From: Bythopirellula sp041737835
GTDB lineage: Bacteria; Planctomycetota; Planctomycetia; Pirellulales; Lacipirellulaceae
DNA: 64,000 nucleotides
Reading direction: 5' to 3' (one strand)
Assembly (NCBI GenBank): GCA_041737835.1
Contig: JBGSQY010000050.1
Shown in pieces: positions 35,570 through 44,703 of this stretch; positions within the stretch are counted from its first letter, which is position 1, and each line of letters begins with the position of its first letter. The notes below the pieces were generated by a model. The model was not told where the DNA came from, did not search any database, and saw nothing but the letters and a program-made list of their open reading frames with translations. The translations under genes were made by a program, and so were the position numbers.

Positions 35570-35931
35570 CGAGAAAGTTAAAGTAAATGAGTTAGTCGCG
35601 TGACAACGAATGATAGATGCCGGCTTGAATGGGAGCCTTCAAGCCGGCTCCTATAAATAAATGCGATTCGCCCGAAGAACGACGAGGCTGCGGGCGTGCG
35701 ATTGAACTTTTTGCCACGACGGGGCGTGAGAAAACGCTATTTGGCACGTTAACGGTGCATCGCGTTTCCCAGGTGGCGAAGAGACTCATACGAGCGGGGC
35801 AGACCGCAGCTTCTTACTGTAACAAGAGATTCCAATATATGGCTTTCCCGACAAGCAGAGCCATTGTGCTGTGGGGGCTGTGTCATTGGAAAATGACTGA
35901 CTCTGGACTGTTCCTTGAAATTGGAGATGAG
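35570..35931. other. intergenic leader with hairpin before DUF1559 gene
   Basis: No credible gene. It holds a perfect 11-bp hairpin at 35619-35648 (GCCGGCTTGAA, 8-base loop, TTCAAGCCGGC) 50 bp beyond the PEP-CTERM stop; there is no T-tract, so it may be a transcript-stabilising structure or a repeat. The rest is a long leader up to the GGAG before 35932. Confidence 0.6.
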
Positions 35932-37092
35932 ATGACGATGTGCTCAGCAAAAACAGCGACGGCCCTTCAGAAACGAGGTCAGCTTTTACTATCGAAACAG
36001 CGAGGATTTACTCTTGTAGAACTCCTGGTGGTCATTGCCATCATCGGTGTTTTGGTCGCGTTGTTGCTTCCCGCAGTCCAAGCAGCCCGCGAGGCAGCGC
36101 GTCGCACACAATGTACCAACAATCTCAAAAATCTCAGCCTCGGTTTGCTGAATCACCACGACACCAAAGGAGAGTTTCCCGCCCCCATCGCCATACAGCA
36201 GGTGGCGTCGGGACAAGCCTACCCCGACATGCTCCTGCCGACACGTTTGTTTTCTAATTGGGCCATCGACACTCTGCCCTATATCGAGCAGCAGAACCTC
36301 TATGATATAGCGCAATTCAACGACACCACGATCCGATTTTTTAACCCTAGCGACATCAATTTTAATCTGGCCGTCCGTTCTGCGCAGTTGCCCGTGATGC
36401 TCTGTCCGAGCGATTCAGGTGACAGTCCCTTTTACCAGGGAATTACTGGTACTCCAGAACAATGGGCGCGGGGCAATTATGCTCTCAACGGTTTTCAGTT
36501 CTGGCCCAATGGCCAGGCCATCGGCGAGGCCCTCGGCACCGCAACCGGGGAACTGAGCAAATGGCTGGAATACAATATTGGTATGGGTACGCCTGGTAAT
36601 CCCTTGAATATGAAGCGCATCACCGATGGCACTAGCAATACGATTATGCTGGCCGAGATGCGGCAAGGATTGAGCGATAGTGACCCGCGGGGCACCTGGG
36701 CCCTAGGGCTGTGCGGATCGAATTATCACTGCCGTCATGCCACCAACGGCGTCAACGCTCCCAATGAATGCTTGCCTGGGCAAGATGACATCATCAATGG
36801 TGCCAAGATCAGAGATGAAGTTGGCATAGACAAATTACGTAGTGAATGCATGATGATGGATCCCGGCCTCAATTCCAGTGGTCAGAGTGTCGTCCGTAGC
36901 ATTCATCCGGGCGGCGTCTTTGTGGCGATGGCCGATGGCAGTGTACATTTCTTAAGCGACTTTATTCAGGCCGGTACGATTGGTTCTTCGCCTTTCATCG
37001 GCCTGGGTGCCACGGACCTCCAGTCGATGGGTGTTTGGCAGTTCTTGAACATCGCGTCAGATGGCCGAGTTGCTTCGCTCGGCGGTAATTAA
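35932..37092 (+). CDS. DUF1559 domain protein with prepilin-like N-terminus
   Basis: 386 residues from the ATG at 35932 (GGAG 5 bases upstream; ATG at 35938 also possible). The prepilin motif KQRGFTLVELLVVIAIIGVLVALLLPAVQAAREAARR sits at about residues 22-58, and the SBP-like DUF1559 domain ends with FVAMADGSVHFLSD. These proteins are thought to be processed like pilins and assembled at the surface. It lies between a PEP-CTERM protein and a small lipoprotein-like TTR-domain protein. Confidence 0.9.
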   Translation: MTMCSAKTATALQKRGQLLLSKQRGFTLVELLVVIAIIGVLVALLLPAVQAAREAARRTQCTNNLKNLSLGLLNHHDTKGEFPAPIAIQQVASGQAYPDMLLPTRLFSNWAIDTLPYIEQQNLYDIAQFNDTTIRFFNPSDINFNLAVRSAQLPVMLCPSDSGDSPFYQGITGTPEQWARGNYALNGFQFWPNGQAIGEALGTATGELSKWLEYNIGMGTPGNPLNMKRITDGTSNTIMLAEMRQGLSDSDPRGTWALGLCGSNYHCRHATNGVNAPNECLPGQDDIINGAKIRDEVGIDKLRSECMMMDPGLNSSGQSVVRSIHPGGVFVAMADGSVHFLSDFIQAGTIGSSPFIGLGATDLQSMGVWQFLNIASDGRVASLGGN

Positions 37093-37112
37093 TTCAACTC
37101 CTAGCTCCTGGG

Positions 37113-37565
37113 ATGGATGTTGTGAAAAACAGAAGAAAAGTACTACCGGCAGAGCGGATTTGCTTGATGTTATGGCTAGGTTGCCAAATGGTCGGCTGTG
37201 ACGGTGGTGCGTCGCCGTTCGCCTATGTTCCCGCCAATGGCAAAGTTACCTATGACGACGGCTCGCCATTGCCCAAGGGGGGCTTGCGGTTGCAGTTTCT
37301 CAGCTTGGATCAATCGAACGTCGCGGAATTACACCCGCGCCCGGCACTCGCAACCATTGACGAGAAGGGGCTTTTTGAGAACGTCACAAGCTATAAGTAT
37401 GGCGATGGTCTTGTTCGCGGTAAGCATACGGTGGCAATTCTTGATGCCAAAGACGAGGCGTCCGGCAAGCTGTTGGTCCCCGAGGAATACACGAGCGTCA
37501 AAACCAGTCCGATCGTGGTCAATACCGAAGAACTGCCTTTCGAAATCAAAATCCCCAAGCCCTAA
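37113..37565 (+). CDS. small lipoprotein with transthyretin-like/carboxypeptidase-regulatory domain
   Basis: 150 residues. The N-terminal segment (RICLMLWLGCQMVGC) carries a lipobox-like MVGC with Cys near residue 29. The rest is a small beta-sandwich (ANGKVTYDDGSPLPKGGLRLQF ... GLVRGKHTVAILDAKDEASGKLL) as in the TTR-like proteins that follow DUF1559 genes in many Planctomycetes. It starts 20 bp after the DUF1559 stop and is likely in the same operon. Role unknown. Confidence 0.7.
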   Translation: MDVVKNRRKVLPAERICLMLWLGCQMVGCDGGASPFAYVPANGKVTYDDGSPLPKGGLRLQFLSLDQSNVAELHPRPALATIDEKGLFENVTSYKYGDGLVRGKHTVAILDAKDEASGKLLVPEEYTSVKTSPIVVNTEELPFEIKIPKP

Positions 37566-37608
37566 TGCGGTACTTCTTACTTGCGGAACGGGAGAGTGAG
37601 GAAAACCG

Positions 37609-39582
37609 ATGCACCTTGGCGGCTCGCGCGTGAAGTTCTGTCTCGTGGCTATCGCTCTACTGCTTACGTTTCATCTGTCGTTTGCTTGCGCCAACCCCGT
37701 GCTCTACGAGCCTGGAATCGATCCGGGTGTTGGTTTCAACATGGTGTCGTGGGGCAACTTTGGTAACGGAGCCACTGTCTGGCAGAACGCCGTGCAGTCG
37801 ATGCACGACGCGGGCTTCGACGAAGTTTCGTTGAGCCCCGTGCGTTACTACACGCCCGGCACGGGGGCTATCGCCTCCACGTCATCGAGTGGCCCCGAAT
37901 TAAGTCACATCGCTGCAGGCATCGCACGCGCCAAACAACTCGGCATGCGCGTGACCGTGAATCCCTTTGTCGAGCCAGTCAACTTCACGCAGTGGCGCGG
38001 TTTCTACAATCCGACACCGAACTCGGCCGAGTGGACCAACTTTTGGAACAACTATCAGCAATATATCGTCGACGTCGCCACGATGGCCGAAGCCAATGGT
38101 GCTGATGCAGTGACTATCGGCACGGAAATGCGCGGTCTGGAACTCAATAGCGGCAACAATCCGAAGTGGACTTCTGTTCTGAACGCGGTCGACGGCGTCT
38201 TTACGGGCCAAATCGGTTATGCCGCGAATTGGGATAGCTACAACAACGCCAACACCGCGAGCGCGATTTGGGATCACCCGGCGGTCGATTTCGTGGGGAT
38301 TGATTCATATTTTACTGGGCTTTTGTCGAACGGTCAGGCCAACGCTTCGGGCAGCTATCCCAACCTGGATTTCATCACTCAGGTGGAAAATGCTTGGAAC
38401 ACCAAACTCGATAACGAAATCTTGCCTTTCGCGGCCGCACGACAAGGGGGCGCCGGCTTGCCGGTCAAATTCACCGAGATCGGTTATCTGCCCTACAACG
38501 GCACGACGGTTTCTCCCCAAAACGGCAGCGGAACTCTCGATCAAGACGAGCAGAACATGGCCTTCGAAGGCTTCATGCGAGCCCTTGATGGCCGCAAAGC
38601 CGCGGGAGAATTCTTGGCCGCACATGTTTGGCAGTGGGATATGCAAGGTTCCGCGGGCAGTCAATGGAACATGAATCCCAGCGGCGGTAATCAGCCCACC
38701 AATCAACAAACGGCTCAATGGCTTTCAGCGTTCATGAATGGCACGAACCCCGATCCCGGTGATCAACCTGCACAGGGTGCCCGAAACTTGCTTTACAGCT
38801 TTGAATCCGGACTCGACGGTTTTGCCTTTCCCAATTTCGGTGGCAGCACAAGTTCGTTGGCTCAAGCCACAACCACGGGAGCCACCGACGGTTCGAAGAG
38901 CCTCGCCATCACGAAGACTGATGATGACTGGACCTGGGATGCCCGAGTCAACATGAACGGCACACAATTGCAAACACTGCAAAATGCGCTCGCCGACGAC
39001 ATCGACAACTATGTACTAGAAATGGATGTCAGCTATGTGACCGCAAGCCTGCCCAGCGGGCTCAGCGATCTCAACATGCACGTCTCATTTCAACCCACGC
39101 CGGGGGCGTGGACTCAAGCATTTCCCTTTGCCGACATTAATGGCCGCGTGACGCAATCATTTCATGTCGAGATTCCACTGAACACATTTAATCTGGCGGC
39201 GGGAATATCGGGACTGGCGTTTCACATTGGCTTCGACGGCACATGGCCCAGCGGTAGTGCCACGATTTATGTCGATAACATCGCCTTGGTGGATTTATTT
39301 CCCGACAACGCGGATTTTGATGGTGATGGCGACGTCGATGGACGCGACTTTTTAGCTTGGCAACAAGGCTTCGGCACCGCGGGCACGGCTACTTTGGCCG
39401 ATGGCGATGCGAATGGCGATGGCAACGTGAACGAGTTGGACTTGGAAATCTGGCAAGCGCAGTACGGAACAAGCAACGAATCCGAATTACAGTCGATCTC
39501 TTCACAAGTGCCTGAGCCGTCGTCTCTTTTGCTTTGTTTTCTAACATTCCTGGCCACAGGCGGCAGCCGACGGTGGAGATAA
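37609..39582 (+). CDS. secreted GH113-like glycoside hydrolase (beta-mannanase type) with CBM-like, dockerin-like and PEP-CTERM modules
   Basis: 657 residues. A signal peptide (about 1-28) precedes a TIM barrel (about 32-385) with Glu173 in VTIGTEMRG and Glu290 in VKFTEIGYLP, matching the acid/base and nucleophile of GH113 beta-mannanases. A CBM-like beta-sandwich spans about 393-560 (LLYSFESGLDGFAF ... YVDNIALVD). Next is a dockerin-like pair: ADFDGDGDVDGRDFLAWQQG and the well-preserved second repeat DGDANGDGNVNELDLEIWQ (both with Ca-binding D-x-D/N-x-D). The PEP-CTERM tail is VPEPSSLLLCFLTFLATGGSRRWR. This is the only protein in the window with both dockerin halves intact. Confidence 0.82.
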   Translation: MHLGGSRVKFCLVAIALLLTFHLSFACANPVLYEPGIDPGVGFNMVSWGNFGNGATVWQNAVQSMHDAGFDEVSLSPVRYYTPGTGAIASTSSSGPELSHIAAGIARAKQLGMRVTVNPFVEPVNFTQWRGFYNPTPNSAEWTNFWNNYQQYIVDVATMAEANGADAVTIGTEMRGLELNSGNNPKWTSVLNAVDGVFTGQIGYAANWDSYNNANTASAIWDHPAVDFVGIDSYFTGLLSNGQANASGSYPNLDFITQVENAWNTKLDNEILPFAAARQGGAGLPVKFTEIGYLPYNGTTVSPQNGSGTLDQDEQNMAFEGFMRALDGRKAAGEFLAAHVWQWDMQGSAGSQWNMNPSGGNQPTNQQTAQWLSAFMNGTNPDPGDQPAQGARNLLYSFESGLDGFAFPNFGGSTSSLAQATTTGATDGSKSLAITKTDDDWTWDARVNMNGTQLQTLQNALADDIDNYVLEMDVSYVTASLPSGLSDLNMHVSFQPTPGAWTQAFPFADINGRVTQSFHVEIPLNTFNLAAGISGLAFHIGFDGTWPSGSATIYVDNIALVDLFPDNADFDGDGDVDGRDFLAWQQGFGTAGTATLADGDANGDGNVNELDLEIWQAQYGTSNESELQSISSQVPEPSSLLLCFLTFLATGGSRRWR

Positions 39583-39585
39583 TCA

Positions 39586-40770
39586 ATGCATCTTGTTCTC
39601 CTTCTTGCCCTGTTGGTTTTCACTGCGCAAACTGTTTACGCCGCACCACCTGAGAACACAAAGCACGAGTTCGTGAAAGGCATCTCCTGGGGCTGGGTTG
39701 GTTCGCGGGGCGATTACGAATCGCCTGAGGCCGCGGAATCGATGAAGCATTTGGCCGAGACGGGTGCCGAATGGGTTTGTATCGCGTTCGGCACGAACAT
39801 GAAATCGCACAACGATCCCGACTTCACCTGGGGCGACGACAACCCGCAGATGGTAAGCGACGACGAGGTGCGCCACGCCATCAAGTTAGCGCGCGATAAC
39901 AATCTCAAAGTCATTTTGAAACCGGTCGTGAATTGTGATGACCAAATCTGGCGGGCGTGGATTAAGTTCTATCGGCCAGTGACCGCCACAGAAAAAGCCG
40001 CGGGTACGACCGGTGAATTGGATCCCTGGGGAGACGACCCCGTGATGCGCGAAGGGGAAGTGAAAGACCTTGCCGCGTGGGAGCGTTGGTGGGATCACTA
40101 TAAAAACTTTTTGATTCACTACGCCGAGATTGCTAAGGAGCAGAACGTCGAAATCTTCTGCCTCGGTTGCGAGATGTCCTCCACCGAGGAGTTCGTCGAC
40201 GAGTGGCGACAGGCGATTGGTGAAGTTCGTGCGATCTACGATGGTCAGCTTGTTTACGATATCAATCATGGCCGTGAGATGACGCTCCCCTGGTGGGATG
40301 CGGTCGACATCATCGGCGTGAGCGGCTACTACCCCGTGCCACCGCCCGAAGGCGTTGCGATGGAAGAAGCCGTCAAGCAAACAACGAGCGAAGCCGAGAT
40401 CGCCGCGGAGTTGGTCAAAGTTCGGGATCAATTGGCTCTCGTCAGCGCGAAATGGCACAAGCCGGTGATGATGATCGAAACGGGTGTGACCAACGTCCGC
40501 GGCTGTGCGCGTTATCCCTGGTCGCATCCCGATGCGCTTCCCGACAGTCCGCTTGACGAAGCGGAGCAAGCCAACTATTACCGCGCGTTTCTGAAAACCT
40601 TCGAGGACACCCCGTGGTTTATGGGCTACGCCTGGTGGGATTGGCCGGCCCGGCTTTATCCCCACGAAGAGGCAGCCGAGAATCGAGGTTTCTGTATCTA
40701 CGGCAAGGAAGCGGAAAACGTGCTCAAGGAATGGTACGCCAAGCCAACGCCGCAAGTCGTGATGGAGTGA
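39586..40770 (+). CDS. secreted GH113-like glycoside hydrolase
   Basis: 394 residues, starting 3 bp after the previous stop, so surely co-transcribed. A short signal peptide (LVLLLALLVFTAQTVYA) is followed by a single TIM barrel with Glu196 in FCLGCEMSS and Glu297 in VMMIETGVTNVRG as probable catalytic pair. The sequence resembles GH113 or a related clan-A family rather than GH5. It lacks the CBM, dockerin and PEP-CTERM modules of its neighbour, so it may be freely secreted or periplasmic. Likely substrate: mannan or manno-oligosaccharides. Confidence 0.75.
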   Translation: MHLVLLLALLVFTAQTVYAAPPENTKHEFVKGISWGWVGSRGDYESPEAAESMKHLAETGAEWVCIAFGTNMKSHNDPDFTWGDDNPQMVSDDEVRHAIKLARDNNLKVILKPVVNCDDQIWRAWIKFYRPVTATEKAAGTTGELDPWGDDPVMREGEVKDLAAWERWWDHYKNFLIHYAEIAKEQNVEIFCLGCEMSSTEEFVDEWRQAIGEVRAIYDGQLVYDINHGREMTLPWWDAVDIIGVSGYYPVPPPEGVAMEEAVKQTTSEAEIAAELVKVRDQLALVSAKWHKPVMMIETGVTNVRGCARYPWSHPDALPDSPLDEAEQANYYRAFLKTFEDTPWFMGYAWWDWPARLYPHEEAAENRGFCIYGKEAENVLKEWYAKPTPQVVME

Positions 40771-41098
40771 AGGATTTCACGAGAGCATGTTCCCCGAACC
40801 TGGGAGCCTGTTTCATAGTCTGGCTCATGTCTCGCGGGCATCGGCAATTCAGATTGAACCGCCAAGGACACCAAGATCGCCAAGAAATTCCACGAATCCA
40901 AAGGAATAATCCCTTCGTGTCATTCGTGCCGTTTCGTGGTTACAAATTCTTCCTTGGCGTCCTTAGCGAACTTGGCGGTTCAGTGAGACTCGGCCCGTGA
41001 TATAGAAAGGTCGGCGCGCATACCCTTGCCCGGACGCATTTGCTACAATCCGAGGGTCGCCGTGATCCCTCCCACCCGACTGTAAAAGCCTGAGAGCC
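40771..41098. other. intergenic region with palindromic element before lysA
   Basis: No credible gene. An imperfect palindromic element spans 40855-40983. The last 100 bp must hold the promoter of lysA; TACAAT at 41043-41048 could be a -10 element but no matching -35 box is at the right distance. Confidence 0.6.
40855..40983. repeat. MITE-like palindromic element (TGAACCGCCAAGG ... CTTGGCGGTTCA)
   Basis: About 129 bp with terminal inverted repeats TGAACCGCCA / TGGCGGTTCA and internal matches (GACACCAAGATCGCCAAG against CTTGGCGTCCTTAGCG). It has no coding capacity. It resembles the palindromic repeats of family B in plan but not in end sequence. Confidence 0.7.
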
Positions 41099-42337
41099 AT
41101 GGAAAAGACTCTGCCGTTCGACGCCGCGACGTTGGCCCCCATTTTGGAAAAATATCCCACGCCGTTTTATTTGTACGACGAAGCGGGGATTCGCCAGCGA
41201 ACGCGCGATCTGCTCGCCGCCTTCAAATGGAACCCTGGCTTCAAGCAATACTTTGCCGTCAAGGCGACCCCCAACCCCCACATCGTTTCGATCCTGCGCG
41301 ACGAGGGGAGCGGCACCGATTGTTCGAGCGTGGCCGAGTTGATCATCAGCGAGCGGTTGGGCCTGAACGGCGACTCCGTCATGTTCACTTCGAACAACAC
41401 CTCAGCGGCAGAATACCAGCAGGCCGTCGAATTGGGGGCGATCATCAATCTCGATCATCCCAGCTTGATCGACACGCTCGTGGCCGCGACGGGCATGCCC
41501 GAAACGATTTGCTTTCGTTTTAATCCTGGCCCCGAACGCACGGGCAATGCGATCATCGGCAATCCTCAGGAAGCCAAATTCGGCTGCACCCGCGAGCAGA
41601 TTTTACAAGGCTATCAACGCTGCCAAGAACTCGGTGCCAAGCGATTCGGCTTGCACGCGATGATCGTCTCCAACGAGCGCGACGTGCAATCGCTGTGGGA
41701 TACGGCGCGCATGTTGTTCGAGCTGGCCGTGTTGGTGAAGCGCGAAGTCGGCATCAACATCGAGTTCATCAATCTGGGTGGCGGAATTGGCGTGGCTTAC
41801 CGCCCCACCGATAGCGAAATCGACTTGAACGAGTTTGGCGCCGGCGTCGAGAAACTTTACAAGGAGATTCTCGTCCCCGCGGGATTGGACCCCGTCAACA
41901 TTCTGATGGAGAACGGCCGATCGATGACCGGGCCGTTTGGTTATTTGGTGACGCGGGTGATCAATCTCAAGGAGACTTACAAGAACTACGTGGGGGTCGA
42001 CGGTTGCATGTCGAACCTTATGCGACCGGGAATGTACGGCGCGTATCATCATATCACCGCCATCGGCAAAGAGAATCAGCCAGCGGTTGGCAACGTCGAC
42101 ATTGTGGGTTCCTTGTGCGAAAACAACGACAAGTTCGCCATCGACCGCGAGCTTCCCAACTTAGAAGTTGGCGACGTGCTCGTGATTCACGATGCCGGCG
42201 CGCATGGCCACGCGATGGGCTTTCAGTACAACGGCCGGTTACGCTGTGCGGAATTGCTCCTCAAGCCCGACGGCAGCGTGCAACAAATCCGCCGGGCGGA
42301 AACGCTCGACGATTACTTCGCGACGGTGGAGTTTTGA
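41099..42337 (+). CDS. lysA: diaminopimelate decarboxylase-like PLP enzyme
   Basis: 412 residues, group IV (alanine racemase-fold) decarboxylase. The PLP lysine is Lys55 in YFAVKATPNPH; a glycine-rich phosphate-binding motif is present (NLGGGIGVAYRP, about 223-234), followed by MENGRSMTGPFG and the C-terminal GHAMGFQYNGRLR. These fit LysA, which makes L-lysine from meso-diaminopimelate, although ornithine- or other carboxylate-specific members are close relatives. The last 76 bp of coding sequence are duplicated perfectly 867 bp downstream, beyond a toxin-antitoxin pair, so the present C-terminus and TGA stop may have been supplied by an insertion. Confidence 0.82.
   Translation: MEKTLPFDAATLAPILEKYPTPFYLYDEAGIRQRTRDLLAAFKWNPGFKQYFAVKATPNPHIVSILRDEGSGTDCSSVAELIISERLGLNGDSVMFTSNNTSAAEYQQAVELGAIINLDHPSLIDTLVAATGMPETICFRFNPGPERTGNAIIGNPQEAKFGCTREQILQGYQRCQELGAKRFGLHAMIVSNERDVQSLWDTARMLFELAVLVKREVGINIEFINLGGGIGVAYRPTDSEIDLNEFGAGVEKLYKEILVPAGLDPVNILMENGRSMTGPFGYLVTRVINLKETYKNYVGVDGCMSNLMRPGMYGAYHHITAIGKENQPAVGNVDIVGSLCENNDKFAIDRELPNLEVGDVLVIHDAGAHGHAMGFQYNGRLRCAELLLKPDGSVQQIRRAETLDDYFATVEF
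42260..42335 (+). repeat. 76-bp direct repeat, copy 1 (3' end of lysA)
   Basis: Runs from CTCAAGCCCGACGG to GTGGAGTTTT and is identical base for base to 43127-43202. It encodes the last residues of lysA. The two copies are 867 bp apart and enclose the AbrB-like/PIN toxin-antitoxin genes. Confidence 0.97.
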
Positions 42338-42446
42338 TAAATAGGCAGAATGATCTGTAAACTAAGCAGACCAACACAATTTGCTCCCCTTGGATGCCGA
42401 CGTTAAGATAAAAGGTGTAATTCGGGAAGTGTTGGGAGTTTGCGGC

Positions 42447-42704
42447 ATGAATCATTTTGAAACTTCAACCGTAGTTGGTGGTCATGGCGAGATCCATCTC
42501 GTCGGAGTACCTTTCACGCCTGGCACGACTGTTGAAGTAACGGTCTGTGAGAAAAGTGAAAAGGAGACACAGGATTCGACTGAGCAGATCGACCGATCGG
42601 CCGTTCGTGTCAGCGAACTCTTCTCCCAAGTGCGGGGGCGAAACGTGGAATCAGTTGGTCCTCTGAATCGCGAGCAGATCTATGACCGCGAAGTTCTTCG
42701 TTGA
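42447..42704 (+). CDS. putative antitoxin (AbrB/MazE-like) of a PIN-domain TA pair
   Basis: 85 residues from the ATG at 42447, which has GGGAG 8 bases upstream. The N-terminal strand-turn pattern (TSTVVGGHGEIHLVGVPFTPGTTVEVTV) looks like a swapped-hairpin AbrB-type DNA-binding domain; the rest (QIDRSAVRVSELFSQVRGRNVES) is a charged tail suited to bind the toxin. It overlaps the PIN gene by 23 bp. The antitoxin role is inferred from context; homology to a named family is weak. Confidence 0.6.
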   Translation: MNHFETSTVVGGHGEIHLVGVPFTPGTTVEVTVCEKSEKETQDSTEQIDRSAVRVSELFSQVRGRNVESVGPLNREQIYDREVLR

Positions 42705-43101
42705 CACGAACATTCTCATCTACGCTGCCTCGAATGCGGTTGCTGATCAGCCGCGCCGCCAGATGGCGCTCGAATTGCTTGATCGATCTGATCTAGCTCT
42801 GTCAGCACAAGTATTGGCCGAGTTCTATTCGGTGGCTACTTCAAAAACCAAGCTGAATCTACCATCCGATGAGGCCGTACAGCTTTTGGAATCCTTGGCT
42901 TCGATTCCCGTCTCGCCAATTACGCGCGACTTGGTTATCGCGGCTGCGAAGCTCAGTCGCAAATACAACATCAGCTATTGGGACGCTGCGATTCTTACTG
43001 CCGCACGGTTGATGGGCTGTAGCGTTGTTTACAGTGAGGACTTAAACAACGGCCAAGAGTATGACGGCGTACGTGTGGTGAATCCATTTGCCACGGCATG
43101 A
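42682..43101 (+). CDS. PIN-domain ribonuclease toxin (VapC-like)
   Basis: 139 residues. The acidic residues of a PIN nuclease are all visible: FVDTNIL (Asp near 8), LAEFYS (Glu near 46), YWDAAIL (Asp near 99) and YSEDLNNGQ (Asp near 117). VapC-type toxins cut tRNA or rRNA when free of antitoxin. It overlaps the putative antitoxin gene by 23 bp. The pair lies between two perfect 76-bp repeats derived from the lysA 3' end. Confidence 0.88.
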   Translation: MTAKFFVDTNILIYAASNAVADQPRRQMALELLDRSDLALSAQVLAEFYSVATSKTKLNLPSDEAVQLLESLASIPVSPITRDLVIAAAKLSRKYNISYWDAAILTAARLMGCSVVYSEDLNNGQEYDGVRVVNPFATA

Positions 43102-43126
43102 TATTGAATGGATTGCCCGTTGTCCG

Positions 43127-43202
43127 CTCAAGCCCGACGGCAGCGTGCAACAAATCCGCCGGGCGGAAACGCTCGACGATTACTTCGCGACGGTGGAGTT
43201 TT
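43127..43202 (+). repeat. 76-bp direct repeat, copy 2 (orphan lysA 3' end)
   Basis: Identical to 42260-42335 but not attached to a gene; in the lysA frame it would end at a TAA (43201-43203) instead of the TGA used by the intact gene. It is either the ancestral tail of lysA, displaced by an insertion, or a duplicate made when the toxin-antitoxin module was captured. Confidence 0.95.
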
Positions 43203-43233
43203 AATTAAACCGGCCTAAGATTGCTTTGAGCTA

Positions 43234-44703
43234 TTAATTCTCTGTAGATGCATTGGCCGGGGCGACCGCCCCAAAGCCGAGCGGCGTTGCGGCGATGCCG
43301 TACATCGCGCGGGCTTGTCGTTCTTCACCCACAATGCCTAACACAATGGGCGTGGCGTCGACACACCGGCGATGCCAGACCGAGAACGTGTTATCGATGC
43401 TTTGCCCGCCGCCGACGGCGTTCTTGAACACGGGCAAATCGGGCCGCAGCGCTTGATCCCCCGCGGGCCAGGGGCCTTCATCGAGTCCGATATCGACGCC
43501 CGTATCTTCAAACTGATCGGTGAGCCATTTCGGGGGCGGCACGCGGTCGTCGAAGAAGATGTACAGATTCGCCGGCTGGGCCATTTCCACGGTCATTTGG
43601 AAATCGTCTTTATAGCGATAATCGTTGAACGTCTTTACGAAGTCGGCACCGACGAGAAACTCGGGCAGCCCCGCCGCAGTCAGACCATTCCATTGATGGG
43701 GGTGATCGACATAAGCAAAGACGTCATCGCCCAAACCATGGTAGTTGATCTGATAACAGACATACTGCGAACCATCCGCCGGGGGAATGTTGTCGCGGAC
43801 TTCACGAATCACGTTTACGCCGGAACCGGGATAATCGGCGGTCCACCAACTGCCGCGCTGATTGCGGCCAACTTGCATGATGCGCTGAATCTCGCCCTGG
43901 CGATCGACGCGGGCCGCTTGGCCTTGTTCCAACCTTGTGAGTCCGTTGCCCGTGTTGATATGGTCGGCGAGATCGACCTTGCCGTCGAACACCACCACGT
44001 CGGTAAAGCCATTCTTGCGGGTCGCGACGCCGAATTCGGTGCCTTGATCGATGACGTCGATCACCGGGGTTTTGATCGTGAAGCCCTTCATCGAATTAGG
44101 AACACGGGCCGTCGCCAAGCCTTGATCGAGATGCACAAGCATGTCGGACTCGACCATCAGCGAAGCCGCACCGATCACGCGCACGATGGGCCCCGTGCGG
44201 AAACGCATCGTGAACTCGCCGGCTTCGGTCCGCAGGCGACCCGGCACGACTAAGTCGCCCGGCTTGAGCGCCGAGGAATCGTCCATCCACGAGACATTCT
44301 CGACTTCGATGATTTCGGCGACCGCAACGTCTTGCCATTTGGGGTTTTGACGAGCTTGCCAGAGAGCATAAACTCCCGCGATCAAGATCGCCGCGGCGAG
44401 CCCGAGCGTCGTGAACCGACGCATGGCCTCGCGCTTCACATCGTTGGCGGGTGGAGCGGGAATGATCGCTTCCAAAGCTTCGGTCACGCCGAACACGGCC
44501 AGATCGCGTTCGATGTTTTCGCTCTGCCATTGCAGCAGGCTGTGGACGAAGACTTCTTCAGTGAGGCCTTTGATCAACTCGGGATGATCGTCAATCAGTT
44601 GAGAAAATTCTTGGCGTTCGTCGTCGGTACACGAACCATCAAGCACAAAGTCAATCAGCTCTTCGAGACGGCGCACTTGTGGATTTCGCTCAGGGAGGCT
44701 CAT
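43234..44703 (-). CDS. FecR-domain anti-sigma/transmembrane sensor
   Basis: 489 residues. A cytoplasmic N-terminal region (about 1-90) with the planctomycete-type pattern LDGSCTDDERQEFSQLIDDHPEL is followed by one membrane segment at about 97-113 (LGLAAAILIAGVYALW) and a FecR domain (about 140-270; GEFTMRFRTGPIVRVIGAASLMVES ... IKTPVIDVIDQGTEFGVAT). A further extracytoplasmic domain of about 200 residues of unknown fold follows, probably a ligand-sensing or binding module. It overlaps the ECF sigma gene by 4 bp (44700-44703), so it is very likely its cognate regulator. Confidence 0.82.
   Translation of the reverse strand: MSLPERNPQVRRLEELIDFVLDGSCTDDERQEFSQLIDDHPELIKGLTEEVFVHSLLQWQSENIERDLAVFGVTEALEAIIPAPPANDVKREAMRRFTTLGLAAAILIAGVYALWQARQNPKWQDVAVAEIIEVENVSWMDDSSALKPGDLVVPGRLRTEAGEFTMRFRTGPIVRVIGAASLMVESDMLVHLDQGLATARVPNSMKGFTIKTPVIDVIDQGTEFGVATRKNGFTDVVVFDGKVDLADHINTGNGLTRLEQGQAARVDRQGEIQRIMQVGRNQRGSWWTADYPGSGVNVIREVRDNIPPADGSQYVCYQINYHGLGDDVFAYVDHPHQWNGLTAAGLPEFLVGADFVKTFNDYRYKDDFQMTVEMAQPANLYIFFDDRVPPPKWLTDQFEDTGVDIGLDEGPWPAGDQALRPDLPVFKNAVGGGQSIDNTFSVWHRRCVDATPIVLGIVGEERQARAMYGIAATPLGFGAVAPANASTEN

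Noticed and set aside
43372..44253. 293-codon plus-strand frame over the FecR-like gene
   Set aside because: Antisense shadow rich in I, H, R and D with no recognisable fold; the FecR domain on the other strand is clear.
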